In this document: positions 26,227-36,315 of the stretch, piece after piece
Layout: every line of letters begins with the position of its first letter
How positions within the stretch are numbered: position 1 is the stretch's first letter
Origin: Nitrospirota bacterium
GTDB taxonomy: Bacteria > Nitrospirota > Thermodesulfovibrionia > Thermodesulfovibrionales > JdFR-85
Length of the DNA stretch: 51,293 nt
Direction: 5' to 3'
Assembly (NCBI GenBank): GCA_035873375.1
Contig: JAYWMQ010000005.1
Location: 1-51,293 of the forward strand
The notes under the pieces: generated by a model
What the model was told of the DNA's origin: nothing
What the model saw: the letters and a program-made list of their open reading frames with translations, nothing else
Databases searched by the model: none
Program-made: the position numbers and the translations under genes

Positions 26227-28110
26227 TTATCCTTTTGACTCCATTATTATGCGATCCACATCCTCTCTGTCCAGAACTTCATCCTTTATAAGCGCCTTTG
26301 CTAAATCATCAAGGACCTGCCTGTTCTTCAGTAATATTTCTTCGGCCTTTAATTCTGCATCAGTTATGAACCTTCGTATCTCCTGGTCCATAAGCCATGT
26401 CATCTCTTCACTGAAACGTTTAGGCTGGGCAAGCTCTCTTCCTAAAAACGGATGTTCTTCTCCCCTTCCAAGATTCAGGGGACCAACCTTATCACTCATA
26501 CCCCACTGGGCAACCATCTTCTCTGCAAGGGAAGTTGCTTCTTTCAGGTCATTCTGTGCACCCGTGCTCACATCATTAAAGACCGTCTTTTCGGCAACCC
26601 TTCCGGCAAGGGCTACGCTCAGTTTGCTCATAAGGTATGTCCTGGGATAATAATGCCTGTCTTCTTCGGGCAGGAGCTGAGTTACACCCATAGCCATTCC
26701 GCGAGGCAGGATGCTGACTTTGTAAATTGGATCGGTATTCGGAAGCTCATAGGCAACAAGTGCATGTCCTGCCTCATGGTATGCGGTTATCCGTCTTTCC
26801 ATTTTGCTGATAGGTTCTTCCCTTACAGTTCCCATAAGTATTTTATCCCTTGCCTCGTCAAAATCACTTGCATCTATTTTATCTTTTTTCTTTCGTACCG
26901 CAATAAGGGCAGCCTCATTCACAAGGTTTTCGAGGTCTGCGCCCGTCATGCCCGGAGTTCCTTTTGCAATGCTTTCAAGGTCAATATCGTCCGCCGGTAC
27001 CTTATCCCTGATATGAATCTCAAGAATGGCCTTACGATCCCTCCACCCGGGCCTGTCAATAACGATATGCCTGTCAAAGCGGCCCGGCCTGAGAAGGGCA
27101 GGGTCAAGGACATCCGGCCTGTTTGTCGCCGCAATAACAATTACCTCTTCGTGAGACTCAAATCCATCCATTTCACTTAAAAGCTGATTCAGCGTCTGCT
27201 CCCTTTCATCATGCCCTCCCCCAAGGCCTGTTCCACGGGTGCGCCCGACGGCATCAATCTCGTCAATAAAAATTATGCTTGGCTGTGAGGCCTTTGCCTT
27301 ATGGAACATATCCCTGACACGGGCGGCCCCTACGCCTACAAACATCTCTATAAACTCGGATGCACTGCTGCTGTAAAAAGGAACACCTGCTTCACCTGCT
27401 ACCGAGCGTGCAAGGAGGGTTTTTCCTGTGCCGGGGGGGCCGACTAAAAGCACGCCCTTGGGGACTCTTGCCCCAAGTTTTTTGTATTCAGAGGGATTCT
27501 TCAGGAATTCTACCGTTTCCTTCAGCTCCTGTTTTACATTCTCCATCCCGGCCACATCCTTAAAAGTTACCATGGGTTTTGTGACATCATAGAGTTTGGC
27601 CTTGCTTGAACCAAAGGAGAAGAGCCCGCCTGGACCTCCCGGACCCTGTTGTGCTTTCTTCATTATGAAGACCCAGATGCCGATGATCAGGACCCACGGC
27701 AGGATCCCGAGCAGGAACTTCCCGAAAAAAGAGACCTCCTCCGGAGGTTTAACATTTATAACCACACCCTTGTTTTCAAGTTCTGAAAGGAGTCCCTCGC
27801 CCTGAAAGGAGGGGAGAAAGGTACGGAAGTATTTTGCATCTGCAGATTCTTTTTGGCCCGGCAAAGGTATCTTGATTCCCTTGACAAACTCCCCGCTGAC
27901 CTGCAGATCCTTGATGGTTACGGATTTTATGTTCCCTGCATTGAGTTGTTCAATAAAGCGGCTGTAACTGATCTCATACTGTTCCGGGACTTCCGGGTGA
28001 TAGAATTGTCCCCAGAAGAATAAAAAGACGACAATGAGTAAAAGGGCAATGCCGAATCTCCATTCCGGCCTTTTAAGCTTGTCAGTTATGGTTTCCTTGA
28101 TGTCAGTCAT
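26227..28110 (-). CDS. ftsH: ATP-dependent zinc metalloprotease FtsH
   Basis: A 627-residue membrane-anchored AAA protease. A transmembrane helix (about 18-34), a periplasmic FtsH_ext domain (about 35-128), and a second helix (about 132-150) lead to the AAA module: Walker A GPPGTGKT (224-231), Walker B IIFIDEID, pore motif FVGVG, and the SRH. The zinc site HEAGH (445-449) starts the peptidase domain. It degrades misfolded or regulatory membrane and cytosolic proteins. The length is typical. The gene converges on the DsrE-like gene across the shared terminator. Confidence 0.97.
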   Translation of the reverse strand: MTDIKETITDKLKRPEWRFGIALLLIVVFLFFWGQFYHPEVPEQYEISYSRFIEQLNAGNIKSVTIKDLQVSGEFVKGIKIPLPGQKESADAKYFRTFLPSFQGEGLLSELENKGVVINVKPPEEVSFFGKFLLGILPWVLIIGIWVFIMKKAQQGPGGPGGLFSFGSSKAKLYDVTKPMVTFKDVAGMENVKQELKETVEFLKNPSEYKKLGARVPKGVLLVGPPGTGKTLLARSVAGEAGVPFYSSSASEFIEMFVGVGAARVRDMFHKAKASQPSIIFIDEIDAVGRTRGTGLGGGHDEREQTLNQLLSEMDGFESHEEVIVIAATNRPDVLDPALLRPGRFDRHIVIDRPGWRDRKAILEIHIRDKVPADDIDLESIAKGTPGMTGADLENLVNEAALIAVRKKKDKIDASDFDEARDKILMGTVREEPISKMERRITAYHEAGHALVAYELPNTDPIYKVSILPRGMAMGVTQLLPEEDRHYYPRTYLMSKLSVALAGRVAEKTVFNDVSTGAQNDLKEATSLAEKMVAQWGMSDKVGPLNLGRGEEHPFLGRELAQPKRFSEEMTWLMDQEIRRFITDAELKAEEILLKNRQVLDDLAKALIKDEVLDREDVDRIIMESKG

Positions 28111-28287
28111 ATATTAACCGCTGTTGTGTCCTGCTGTACTATAGTCTACTCCCAGCACCTCACCTATTTCAATCCCCCCTTGAACCACACATTCTTACGT
28201 TGTTACTTTTATAAAAAGCTATCATCAGGAAAAGAAGCGATATGACAGAGTCCTCACTATCTCTGGCAAGGGTTTTTATTGCCGCCC

Positions 28288-30300
28288 TCAGTCTTCGAGT
28301 TTCGCCATCAGGTTGGCATATAACTTCTTCACGTAGGCCTTCTCCTCTTCGGGGTCGAGTTCCTCAAACCTGTCAATCCGGCTGATTACCTCTTCAGGTA
28401 TCTCCTCTAAAAACCTGGAGGGCTCAGAACGCGTCTTCTTTCCATACTTCAACCTCTGCGCTGTATACGTAATGTAGAGCTCGTCCATTGCCCTGGTTAT
28501 TCCCACATAGAAGAGCCTTCTTTCTTCCTCTATCCCTTTATCCGCTGATTTCCTGTGCGGCAGTATATCTTCCTCCGTGCCTGCGATAAATATCACGGGG
28601 AACTCCAGTCCCTTTGAAGAGTGGAAAGATATCAGGGTTACACCCCGACCCCCCTTTTCCTCCTTCTCTTTAATCAGGTCTGTGAGTGCCATTGTCTCAA
28701 GAAACCCGTGAAGGGAGGGCGAGTCCTCCCCCGATTCATAGTGGGTTATGGAATCGACTAATCCATTGAGGTTTTCTATCTTTCTGAAAGCCGTTTCAGG
28801 GGTTTTATAGAGCTTGATGATATAATCCCTGTAATCAATCTCATCGATCAGGGCCTTGAGGGTCTTGCCCATCTCACTGCCCTTACTGAAGATATCCCGG
28901 TAACGGCTGATAAGTTCAAAAAGGAGTTCAGCCGAGGTGGCCGCCTTTTGGCTCAGGCCATCAACTCCGGCTGCCTTCCCGAAGGCATCAAGAAGACCTG
29001 TGGAATCGGCCCGCGCGTGATCCAGAAGCAGTACAAGGGCTGCCGGCCCGATTCCCCTCTTTGGTGCGCCGGCTGCCCTCAGGAGGCTCTGGTCGTCTGT
29101 GGGGTTTGCTATAATCTTGAGCCAGGCCGTGAGGTCCCTGATCTCCTTACGTTCGAAATAGCTCGTCCCGCCAACTACAGAGTAGGGGATTCTCTGCCGC
29201 CTCAGGGCCTCTTCAAAAGGTCTTGAGAAGATATTTGCCCTGTAGATGACAGCGATATCCTCTGCCGGCATATTCTTTTCACACATTATTATCGAGATCT
29301 TGTTGACTATCCAGTCTGCCTCGTCCTCTGTATCAACGGCTTTGAATATATTGACCTTCGGGCCGTCGCCCCTGTCTGTCCAGAGGGATTTCTCCATCCT
29401 CCTGCTGTTGTTCCCTATCACCCCGTTTGCCGCCTTGAGGATATGGCCGACGGAGCGGTAATTCTGTTCGAGCCTTACCGTTACAGTGCCCGGGAAGTCT
29501 TTTTCGAAATTGAGGATATTACTGATGTCAGCGCCTCTCCAGCCGTATATGGACTGGTCGTCGTCCCCGACTACGCAGAGGTTTTTTCTCTCTCCAGCGA
29601 GGAGTTTGATAAAGTCATACTGAACGCGGTTCGTATCCTGATACTCATCGACCATCAGATACCTGAACCGCTCCCTGTAACGTTCGAGGACGTCTGGATG
29701 CTCTCTGAAGAGTCTCAGGGTGAGCAGGAGCAGGTCATCAAAGTCGAGGACGTTCATGGACTTCAGTGCCTCAATATACCGGGGATAAATCATTGCCATG
29801 GCCTCTTCTATCGGATCTCCGGATACAGCGGCATCCGGGGGGGCGAAATCATTCTTTATCCTGCTGATCCTCTCCAGGAAGGATTCGGCCTTAAAACTCT
29901 TGTCGTAGAATTTAATGTCCGACAGTATGCTTCTCAGCAGAGAAACCTGCTCCGAGGTGTTGTAGATGGTAAAATCCTTTCTGTATCCTATGTGTTCGAT
30001 CTCCCGCCTAAGGATCCTGAGGCAGAGGGAATGAAATGTTGAGATAACGGGTGTGGCATTTCTGCCGCTTACCATGGACTTCACCCTTTGCTTCATCTCC
30101 CTTGCAGCCTTGTTGGTAAAGGTGACAGCCAGAACGGACCCGGCCCTCACACCCGTGTGTATCAGGTAAGCGGTCCTCATGGTTATTACCCTTGTCTTGC
30201 CGGAGCCTGCTCCGGCAAGGATTAGAAGCGGGCCATCGGTATGCATGACCGCCTCCTTTTGCCTGGGATTGAGACGTGACAGTTTTGTGTATATATCCAT
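28288..30300 (-). CDS. pcrA: UvrD/PcrA-type ATP-dependent DNA helicase
   Basis: A 670-residue superfamily 1A helicase. Q motif LNPRQKEAV, Walker A AGAGSGKT (29-36), motif Ia TFTNKAAREMKQR, motif II DEYQDTN, motif III GDDDQSIYGWRGA, motif IV YRS, and motif V/VI TLISFHSSKGLEFP with VGITRAMDELYIT are all present. It unwinds DNA in repair and displaces proteins from DNA. Slightly shorter than E. coli UvrD (720), lacking the disordered C-terminal extension but with the usual domain order. AAAGGA lies upstream of the ATG. It could equally be called uvrD. Confidence 0.95.
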   Translation of the reverse strand: MDIYTKLSRLNPRQKEAVMHTDGPLLILAGAGSGKTRVITMRTAYLIHTGVRAGSVLAVTFTNKAAREMKQRVKSMVSGRNATPVISTFHSLCLRILRREIEHIGYRKDFTIYNTSEQVSLLRSILSDIKFYDKSFKAESFLERISRIKNDFAPPDAAVSGDPIEEAMAMIYPRYIEALKSMNVLDFDDLLLLTLRLFREHPDVLERYRERFRYLMVDEYQDTNRVQYDFIKLLAGERKNLCVVGDDDQSIYGWRGADISNILNFEKDFPGTVTVRLEQNYRSVGHILKAANGVIGNNSRRMEKSLWTDRGDGPKVNIFKAVDTEDEADWIVNKISIIMCEKNMPAEDIAVIYRANIFSRPFEEALRRQRIPYSVVGGTSYFERKEIRDLTAWLKIIANPTDDQSLLRAAGAPKRGIGPAALVLLLDHARADSTGLLDAFGKAAGVDGLSQKAATSAELLFELISRYRDIFSKGSEMGKTLKALIDEIDYRDYIIKLYKTPETAFRKIENLNGLVDSITHYESGEDSPSLHGFLETMALTDLIKEKEEKGGRGVTLISFHSSKGLEFPVIFIAGTEEDILPHRKSADKGIEEERRLFYVGITRAMDELYITYTAQRLKYGKKTRSEPSRFLEEIPEEVISRIDRFEELDPEEEKAYVKKLYANLMAKLED

Positions 30301-30327
30301 GGATGTTTATATTTCCTTTTCCTGTAG

Positions 30328-30425
30328 GGGCAGACCCCTGTGTCTGCCCTCTTTGTTTTTCTCTTTGTTTTTCTGTCTGCCCTCTCTGTTTTTTCAATGC
30401 CCGGCAGGTTTTCCCATGCCCGGCA
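30328..30425. repeat. Inverted and direct repeats between uvrD/pcrA and maf
   Basis: GGGCAGAC (30328-30335) mirrors GTCTGCCC (30342-30349) with a 6-base loop. The words CTCTTTGTTTTT and GTCTGCCCTCT(C/T)TG then recur, and ATGCCCGGCAGG occurs twice (about 30399 and 30415). The GGGCAGACC...GTCTGCCC block resembles dispersed extragenic palindromes of environmental bacteria. It lies upstream of the helicase gene. Confidence 0.55.
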
Positions 30426-30488
30426 GGAATACCGGAGCAAGACATCGGACGGTCTATATTAAGGTTTTTCCTTTAATAAGGCAATCCA

Positions 30489-31073
30489 TCACTGCTTCAG
30501 AACATAAACCCCGAACTTTTTGAGGCTTTCAGTCAGGGCATACAAGGGAAGGCCCATTACGTTGAAAAAATCCCCGTCGATTTTCCTGACAAAAACCGCT
30601 CCAAGACCCTGAATTGCGTATGCACCGGCCTTATCAAGGGGTTCTTTTGATCTCACATATGCGATTATCTCTTTCCTGTCGAGTTTCTTGAAATAGACCT
30701 TTGTCTCCACTGATTTTGACAATCTTTTACCGCCGTCACCTGTATCCATGATGGTAAAGCCGGTGATTACCGAATGTGCCTTTCCGCTCAGCGCCCCCAG
30801 CATCTTTTCTGCTTCTTTTGCAGTATGGGGCTTGCCTAAAAACCTGTCCCTGAAGACGATAAACGTGTCTGCCGCTATGATTATCGCGTTTTTGTATCTA
30901 TGCGCAACAGATTCCGCCTTTTTGCGCGACAGAAATCTTGCAAGCTCACGGGGTCTCAGCGACAGATCAAGGTCCTCTTCGTAATCACCCTCACTGACGG
31001 CGAATTTCAGGCCTGTTATTCCCAGTATCTCCCTTCTCCTCGGCGAGGCTGATGCAAGTATGATCTTTCTCAT
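30489..31073 (-). CDS. maf: Maf family nucleotide pyrophosphatase
   Basis: A 194-residue Maf/YhdE-type protein with the N-terminal ILASASPRRREIL substrate loop, ILASAD-type acidic site here as IIIAADTFIVF, KA-rich SGKAHSVITGF, and the C-terminal DKAGAYAIQGLGAVFV with the DGDFFNVMGLPL end. Maf proteins hydrolyse dTTP, UTP or modified nucleotides to monophosphates, a house-cleaning and cell-division-linked activity. The exact substrate class is not clear. The gene faces away from the flavoprotein at 31152. Confidence 0.93.
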   Translation of the reverse strand: MRKIILASASPRRREILGITGLKFAVSEGDYEEDLDLSLRPRELARFLSRKKAESVAHRYKNAIIIAADTFIVFRDRFLGKPHTAKEAEKMLGALSGKAHSVITGFTIMDTGDGGKRLSKSVETKVYFKKLDRKEIIAYVRSKEPLDKAGAYAIQGLGAVFVRKIDGDFFNVMGLPLYALTESLKKFGVYVLKQ

Positions 31074-31151
31074 GACAGGTATATTAACCTAATTAATGGT
31101 AAAATAATAGACAATCTATGGACATAATAACAATAAATAAAAATAACGGCC

Positions 31152-32423
31152 ATGCAGACGGAAAAATATGATCTTGCAATAATCGGGGCTGGACCTGCGG
31201 GTATGATGGCCGCATTACGTGCATCTGAATGCGGAGCTAATGTTGTTCTTTTAGAGAAAAACAGTATCCCCGGGATAAAACTGTTAATGACCGGCAAAGA
31301 AAGATGCAACATAACCAATGCCGAACCCGATGTTCGAAAATTTGCAGATAATTTAGGGAAAAACGGCAGGTTTCTCCTGAGCGCCCTCTATCATTTCGGT
31401 ATAGAGGAGACGATTGATTTTTTTCATAAAAACAATCTGAAAACAAAGATCGAACGCGGCGGCCGGGTATTTCCTGAAAGTGATAAGGCAAAGGACGTGC
31501 ATGGGCTTTTTCTCAGACTCATCAAAGAAAACAGGATTACCCTGCTTACCAGCTGCAGGATTAAAAAAATATCTCAAAGACAGAACAGAATAGAAAAGAT
31601 TATTCTTGATAATTCCGGGATTAAGGCAGAGAATTATCTCCTCTGCACAGGGGGCCTTTCCTATCCCCGGACAGGCTCTACCGGGGACGGTTATACCTGG
31701 GCAAGGCAGATGGGGCATACGATAATAAAGCCCGAACCTGCACTTACCCCGATATCAGTAAAGGAAAAATGGGTAAAAGAACTGGAAGGGTTAAGCCTGA
31801 AGAATGTGCGGGTCTCTGTTTATCAGGGTAATAAAAAACAGGATGAACGCTTTGGCGAGGCCCTGTTTACCGGTTCCGGCCTGAGCGGGCCGATAATCCT
31901 GGATATGAGCAAGTCAACAGGAAAGATACTCGTCAACGGCAAGGCGGATTTATTCATTGATTTCAAGCCGGCCCTGGATTTTAAGGTCCTGGATAAGAGA
32001 ATCCTGCACGATCTGGAAAAGTACGGCAACAGGTCAATAAAGAATATACTTCCCGAACTGCTTCCCAAAAAGCTGATCCCTGTAATTCTTGAACTGGCAG
32101 GGATAGAACCCGAAAAGAAGGGTCACTCCATAACAAGGGAGGAACGTAAAAAACTGAGGTTACTTTTAAAGGAATTCCCATTGACAATAGAAGGCCTGTC
32201 AGGATTCAGCAAGGCAATCATCACTGCCGGGGGTGTAAGTTTAAAAGAGATTGATCCAAAAACCATGAGGTCAAGAATAATAAAGAATCTGTACTTTGCC
32301 GGTGAAATCCTGAACCTGGACGGACCTACCGGAGGCTATAATCTGCAGGTTTGCTGGAGCACGGGATATCTTGCAGGAGAAAGTGCGGCCAAAAGCACAG
32401 AAGTTGGAAAGGAAGCGATATGA
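31152..32423 (+). CDS. HI0933-like NAD(P)/FAD-dependent flavoprotein (BaiN/RdsA type)
   Basis: A 423-residue flavoprotein. FAD Rossmann motif IIGAGPAGMMAALRASE is at the N-terminus, LLMTGKERCNITN matches the characteristic SGxGRCNxTN block, then GGLSYPRTGSTGDGY, the insert domain with FTGSGLSGPIILDMS, and the C-terminal AGEILNLDGPTGGYNLQ with CWSTGYLAG. The family includes BaiN and flavin-dependent oxidoreductases of uncertain substrate. The function here is not defined. It is divergent from maf across a 78-base gap. Confidence 0.9.
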   Translation: MQTEKYDLAIIGAGPAGMMAALRASECGANVVLLEKNSIPGIKLLMTGKERCNITNAEPDVRKFADNLGKNGRFLLSALYHFGIEETIDFFHKNNLKTKIERGGRVFPESDKAKDVHGLFLRLIKENRITLLTSCRIKKISQRQNRIEKIILDNSGIKAENYLLCTGGLSYPRTGSTGDGYTWARQMGHTIIKPEPALTPISVKEKWVKELEGLSLKNVRVSVYQGNKKQDERFGEALFTGSGLSGPIILDMSKSTGKILVNGKADLFIDFKPALDFKVLDKRILHDLEKYGNRSIKNILPELLPKKLIPVILELAGIEPEKKGHSITREERKKLRLLLKEFPLTIEGLSGFSKAIITAGGVSLKEIDPKTMRSRIIKNLYFAGEILNLDGPTGGYNLQVCWSTGYLAGESAAKSTEVGKEAI

Positions 32424-32516
32424 TAGAGACTGAACGGTACGGTTTTTTCACACATAAAAACAATCTCTCTTGTTGCCGCTTTATGAAATGGTCGAGCTTA
32501 AGGTATAGTATAGGTA

Positions 32517-33776
32517 GTGAAATTCGAAGAACTGAGCATCCATGAAAAGGTCCTTGAGGGAATCAGGGCCGCGGGATTTACCGAATGCACCCCTGTTCAG
32601 GCGCAGACACTGCCCCTGGCACTGCAGGGCAAGGACATTGCGGCACAGGCCCAGACGGGCACAGGCAAGACCGCAGCCTTCCTGATTCCTGTATTCTCGC
32701 GCATGCTTGAAGTGCCGCCTCAGGCACGAGGCTCATCCCCCCGTGTACTCATCATTGCACCGACAAGGGAACTCGTTATTCAGATAGAGGCAGAGGCGAA
32801 ACTGCTGGGAGGTCCGTCCGGGTTCAGGATTGTCTCTGTCTTCGGTGGCATCGACTATCATAAGCAGCGTGAGGAACTCGCAAAAGGCGTTGATGTGCTG
32901 ATAGGCACGCCGGGCCGGCTTATAGATTATCTGAAGCAGCGGGTCTATAGTCTGAAAAAGACACAATTCCTTGTAATAGATGAGGCTGACCGCCTCTTTG
33001 ACATGGGCTTCATCAGCGACCTCCGGTTCATGCTCAGGAGGATGTCTCCATACGACAAACGGCAGTCCATGCTCTTTTCCGCAACTCTTACCACCCGTGT
33101 GCTTGAGCTGTGCTATGAACACATGAACATGCCGGAAAAGGTCTCTGTGACGCCTGAAAATGTCACGGTGGAACTGATCAAACAGGAGATTTATCACGTT
33201 GGTGCGTCCGAGAAGATCGGCCTTCTCATCGGAATCCTCAGGCGTGACCCCAATGGCCGCTATCTGATCTTCTGCAATACCAGGGCGGCAACCGAACGCC
33301 TTGAAAGGGTACTTAACGCCAATGGTTTGCCAACTGCCGCTATTACAGGAGACCTTCCCCAGAAGAAACGGATGAAGGTGCTCACCCAGTTCAGGGATGG
33401 CACCCTGCCGATCCTTGTGGCAACTGACGTGGCGAGCCGGGGACTGCACATTGACGGGGTGACGCATGTGATCAATTACGACCTTCCCCAGAACCCGGAG
33501 GACTATGTGCATCGTATCGGCAGGACCGCCAGGGCAGGAGCAGACGGCATGGCGATAACCCTTGCCTGTGAGAAATACGTCCATTCCCTTGCTGACGTTG
33601 AAAAATACATCAGGCAGAAGATACCGCTCATGCCGCTGACGGATGAAATGATCGTCACCGATTACCGGAAAGTAGCAGGGCGGGCCAGGAAGAAAGAAAC
33701 CCAGCCACAGAGGAAAAGGGCAAAGGCGCCAACGCGAGGAAGGGTAACAGGACGAAAGGTCCAAAGACCCAAATAA
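32517..33776 (+). CDS. rhlE: DEAD-box RNA helicase, RhlE-like
   Basis: A 419-residue DEAD-box helicase. The Q-motif (ECTPVQAQTLPLAL), motif I AQTGTGKT, PTRELVIQ, motif II VIDEADRLFD, motif III SAT, ATDVASRGLH and HRIGRTARAG are in order. A short, basic, Arg/Lys-rich tail (about 390-419) fits RhlE/RhlB-type RNA binding. The GTG start at 32517 aligns with the family N-terminus (KFEELSIHEKVL). Its stop overlaps the tex start (TAATG), suggesting coupled expression of two RNA-related proteins. Confidence 0.93.
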   Translation: MKFEELSIHEKVLEGIRAAGFTECTPVQAQTLPLALQGKDIAAQAQTGTGKTAAFLIPVFSRMLEVPPQARGSSPRVLIIAPTRELVIQIEAEAKLLGGPSGFRIVSVFGGIDYHKQREELAKGVDVLIGTPGRLIDYLKQRVYSLKKTQFLVIDEADRLFDMGFISDLRFMLRRMSPYDKRQSMLFSATLTTRVLELCYEHMNMPEKVSVTPENVTVELIKQEIYHVGASEKIGLLIGILRRDPNGRYLIFCNTRAATERLERVLNANGLPTAAITGDLPQKKRMKVLTQFRDGTLPILVATDVASRGLHIDGVTHVINYDLPQNPEDYVHRIGRTARAGADGMAITLACEKYVHSLADVEKYIRQKIPLMPLTDEMIVTDYRKVAGRARKKETQPQRKRAKAPTRGRVTGRKVQRPK

Positions 33777-36052
33777 TGGAGCTACTGAACCCATCGCATA
33801 TTCAGATAATCGCAAAAGAACTTGCCGTAAAACCATCTCAGGTCAAGTCAACAGCCGCGCTGCTTGATGAAGGTGCGTCGGTGCCGTTTATCTCCCGTTA
33901 CCGGAAGGAGGCTACCGGGAGCCTTGACGAAGTCGCAATTGCCGCCATCAGGGACAGGCTTGAAAAGCTGAGGGAACTGGACAAGCGGCGTGAATCCATT
34001 ATAAAATCCCTTGAAGAGCGGAAACTGCTCACAGATGATTTAAAGGCAAGGATTGAAGGGGCGGAATCCATGGCCGTACTTGAAGATATTTATCTTCCAT
34101 TCCGCCCCAAACGCCGCACACGTGCCACTATAGCGAAGGAGAAGGGGCTTGAGCCTCTTGCCTTAAGGATTTTTGAACAGGCTGAAATGGACCCGGAAGC
34201 CGAAGCAGTGGCTTTCCTGGACGCTGAAAAGGGGGTTGCCTCTGTTGACGAGGCCCTTGCCGGTGCCCGGGACATCATTGCCGAATGGGTAAGCGAGGAC
34301 CAAAGGGCGCGGGAGAGGATGCGCGGACTCTTTTGGGCTAAAGGCATCATGCGGTCGAAGGTGATCAAAGGGAAAGAGGAAGCGGGGATAAAGTATAAAG
34401 ACTATTATGAATGGGAGGAGCCTGTGTCAAAGGCCCCTTCACACAGGGTCCTGGCCATCCGGCGCGGTGAGAGCGAGGGGTTTCTCAGCTTCCGGATAAC
34501 ACCGTCTGAAGATGAGGCCCTGAGCATACTCGAGGAGCTCTTTGTAAAAGGCAGCGGGCCGGCATCAGAGCAGGTGAAATCCGCTGTCCGCGACAGTTTT
34601 AAACGGCTGCTCTCTTCCTCCATGGAGGCCGAGACACGCCTTGAAGTCAAGAAAAAGGCGGATGAGGAAGCGATACGTGTCTTTGTTGAAAACCTTAGAC
34701 AGCTTCTGCTTGCCCCGCCCCTTGCCAAAAAGAACCTGCTCGCCATTGACCCTGGTTTCAGAACCGGGTGCAAAGTGGTCTGCCTTGACCGGCAGGGAAA
34801 ACTGCTGCATAACGATACAATCTATCCCCATTTTTCCGATAAGGGGTCTTTTGAGGCTGCCGAAAAGATCAGGGACCTCTGCAGCCGCTTCGGTATCGAG
34901 GCGATAGCCATTGGAAACGGCACTGCCGGAAGGGAGACCGAGTCTATTATCAGGGGCATTGGCCTTTCCGGGGAGATTAACGTGGTGATGGTGAACGAGA
35001 GCGGGGCATCCATCTATTCGGCGTCAGAGGCGGCACGGGAAGAATTTCCCGACCACGACGTGACCGTCCGCGGTTCGGTCTCGATCGGACGGAGGCTCAT
35101 GGATCCCCTTGCCGAACTGGTAAAGATAGATGCCAAGTCCATCGGGGTCGGGCAATACCAGCATGATGTGGACCAGGCTGCACTGAAAAAAAGCCTTGAT
35201 GACGTGGTTGTCAGCTGTGTCAACCGGGTGGGGGTAGAGGTGAATACGGCAAGTAAACAGCTCCTCACTTATGTATCCGGATTGGGACCACAACTTGCAA
35301 AGGGCATTGTGGATTACAGGAACGAACACGGACCATTCAGGGCACGGAATGAACTTGTGAAGATCCCCCGCCTTGGGCCAAAGGCCTTTGAGCAGGCGGC
35401 AGGATTCCTCCGCATACGGGACGGCGAAAACCCTCTTGACGCCTCTGCTGTCCACCCCGAAAGCTATCATATCGTTGATGCCATGGCACGGGATCTGGGA
35501 TGCTCGGTATCCGACCTTATGAGGGACGAGGAGCTCAGGAAAAAGATCGACCTTTCACTCTATGTGACTGACAAGGTGGGTATGCCGACCCTGCTCGATA
35601 TCATGGACGAGCTGGCCAAGCCGGGCCGGGATCCCAGAGAGCAGTTTGAGTCCTTCAGGTTTGCCGAAGGTGTGGAAAAGATCGATGACGTGAAGCCCGG
35701 AATGAAGCTTCCCGGAATAGTTACCAACATCACTGCATTTGGCTGTTTCGTGGATATCGGGGTCCATCAGGACGGACTTGTCCACATCAGCGAGCTCTCC
35801 GGCAGGTTTGTGAAGAGCCCCGGGGATGTAGTGAAGGTCCATCAGAAGGTTACTGTTACGGTACTGAACATAGACCTGCAGCGGAAACGGATATCCCTCT
35901 CGATGAAGAACGGAGAGCCCGGAACAAAAGCTTTGCGTAAAAAAGAAGAGGTAAAGGCGGCTCCAAAGGCCGTGTCAAAGCGTGAGAAAAAGGAAAAAAG
36001 TCCAAGCCGCTTTTCAAATAACCCCTTTTATGAGGCGTTCAGGAAAAAGTAA
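33776..36052 (+). CDS. tex: Tex family RNA-binding transcription factor
   Basis: A 758-residue Tex protein with the complete order of domains: helical N-terminus with VPFISRYRKEATGSLDE, a central YqgF-like RNase H fold (LLAIDPGFRTGCKVV and IAIGNGTAGRE), a HhH pair (LPQLAKGIVDYR), and a C-terminal S1 domain (GMKLPGIVTNITAFGCFVDIG, about 643-712) followed by a basic tail. Tex is a conserved RNA/ribosome-associated factor, essential in some bacteria. The start overlaps the DEAD-box stop by one base. The length is normal. Confidence 0.95.
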   Translation: MELLNPSHIQIIAKELAVKPSQVKSTAALLDEGASVPFISRYRKEATGSLDEVAIAAIRDRLEKLRELDKRRESIIKSLEERKLLTDDLKARIEGAESMAVLEDIYLPFRPKRRTRATIAKEKGLEPLALRIFEQAEMDPEAEAVAFLDAEKGVASVDEALAGARDIIAEWVSEDQRARERMRGLFWAKGIMRSKVIKGKEEAGIKYKDYYEWEEPVSKAPSHRVLAIRRGESEGFLSFRITPSEDEALSILEELFVKGSGPASEQVKSAVRDSFKRLLSSSMEAETRLEVKKKADEEAIRVFVENLRQLLLAPPLAKKNLLAIDPGFRTGCKVVCLDRQGKLLHNDTIYPHFSDKGSFEAAEKIRDLCSRFGIEAIAIGNGTAGRETESIIRGIGLSGEINVVMVNESGASIYSASEAAREEFPDHDVTVRGSVSIGRRLMDPLAELVKIDAKSIGVGQYQHDVDQAALKKSLDDVVVSCVNRVGVEVNTASKQLLTYVSGLGPQLAKGIVDYRNEHGPFRARNELVKIPRLGPKAFEQAAGFLRIRDGENPLDASAVHPESYHIVDAMARDLGCSVSDLMRDEELRKKIDLSLYVTDKVGMPTLLDIMDELAKPGRDPREQFESFRFAEGVEKIDDVKPGMKLPGIVTNITAFGCFVDIGVHQDGLVHISELSGRFVKSPGDVVKVHQKVTVTVLNIDLQRKRISLSMKNGEPGTKALRKKEEVKAAPKAVSKREKKEKSPSRFSNNPFYEAFRKK

Positions 36053-36315
36053 GCTGAAAACAAGGGTCTCTTCCTTACATATTCAAGAATGACAGCCAGT
36101 CACCGTTTGCCGGTAATCCCCCGTTTAATATGCCTTTACTGCTGTAATTGTTACTCAATTCCATCCATATCGTATCTTCAGACAGCTTTCATGAGACCCC
36201 GTCTTCACGAAAACATCATTTTTTCTTCATAGTCTGTTCAAACTTCAGCAGTATCATAACACATAGTCAATTAACACGTGTATTGCAGACAGAAGAAAAT
36301 AAGGAGGAGAAGTAA

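Noticed and set aside
26452-27180. Long plus-strand open frame of 242 codons opposite ftsH
   Set aside because: It is antisense to strongly conserved FtsH motifs, with no start signal and unusual composition.
30336-30425. Possible CRISPR or tandem-repeat array
   Set aside because: Repeated words are short, irregular and not separated by unique spacers of constant length.
32733-33836. Minus-strand open frame of 367 codons opposite the RhlE-like helicase
   Set aside because: It is the antisense of a fully conserved DEAD-box gene and is rich in His, Cys and Pro in a shadow-like way.
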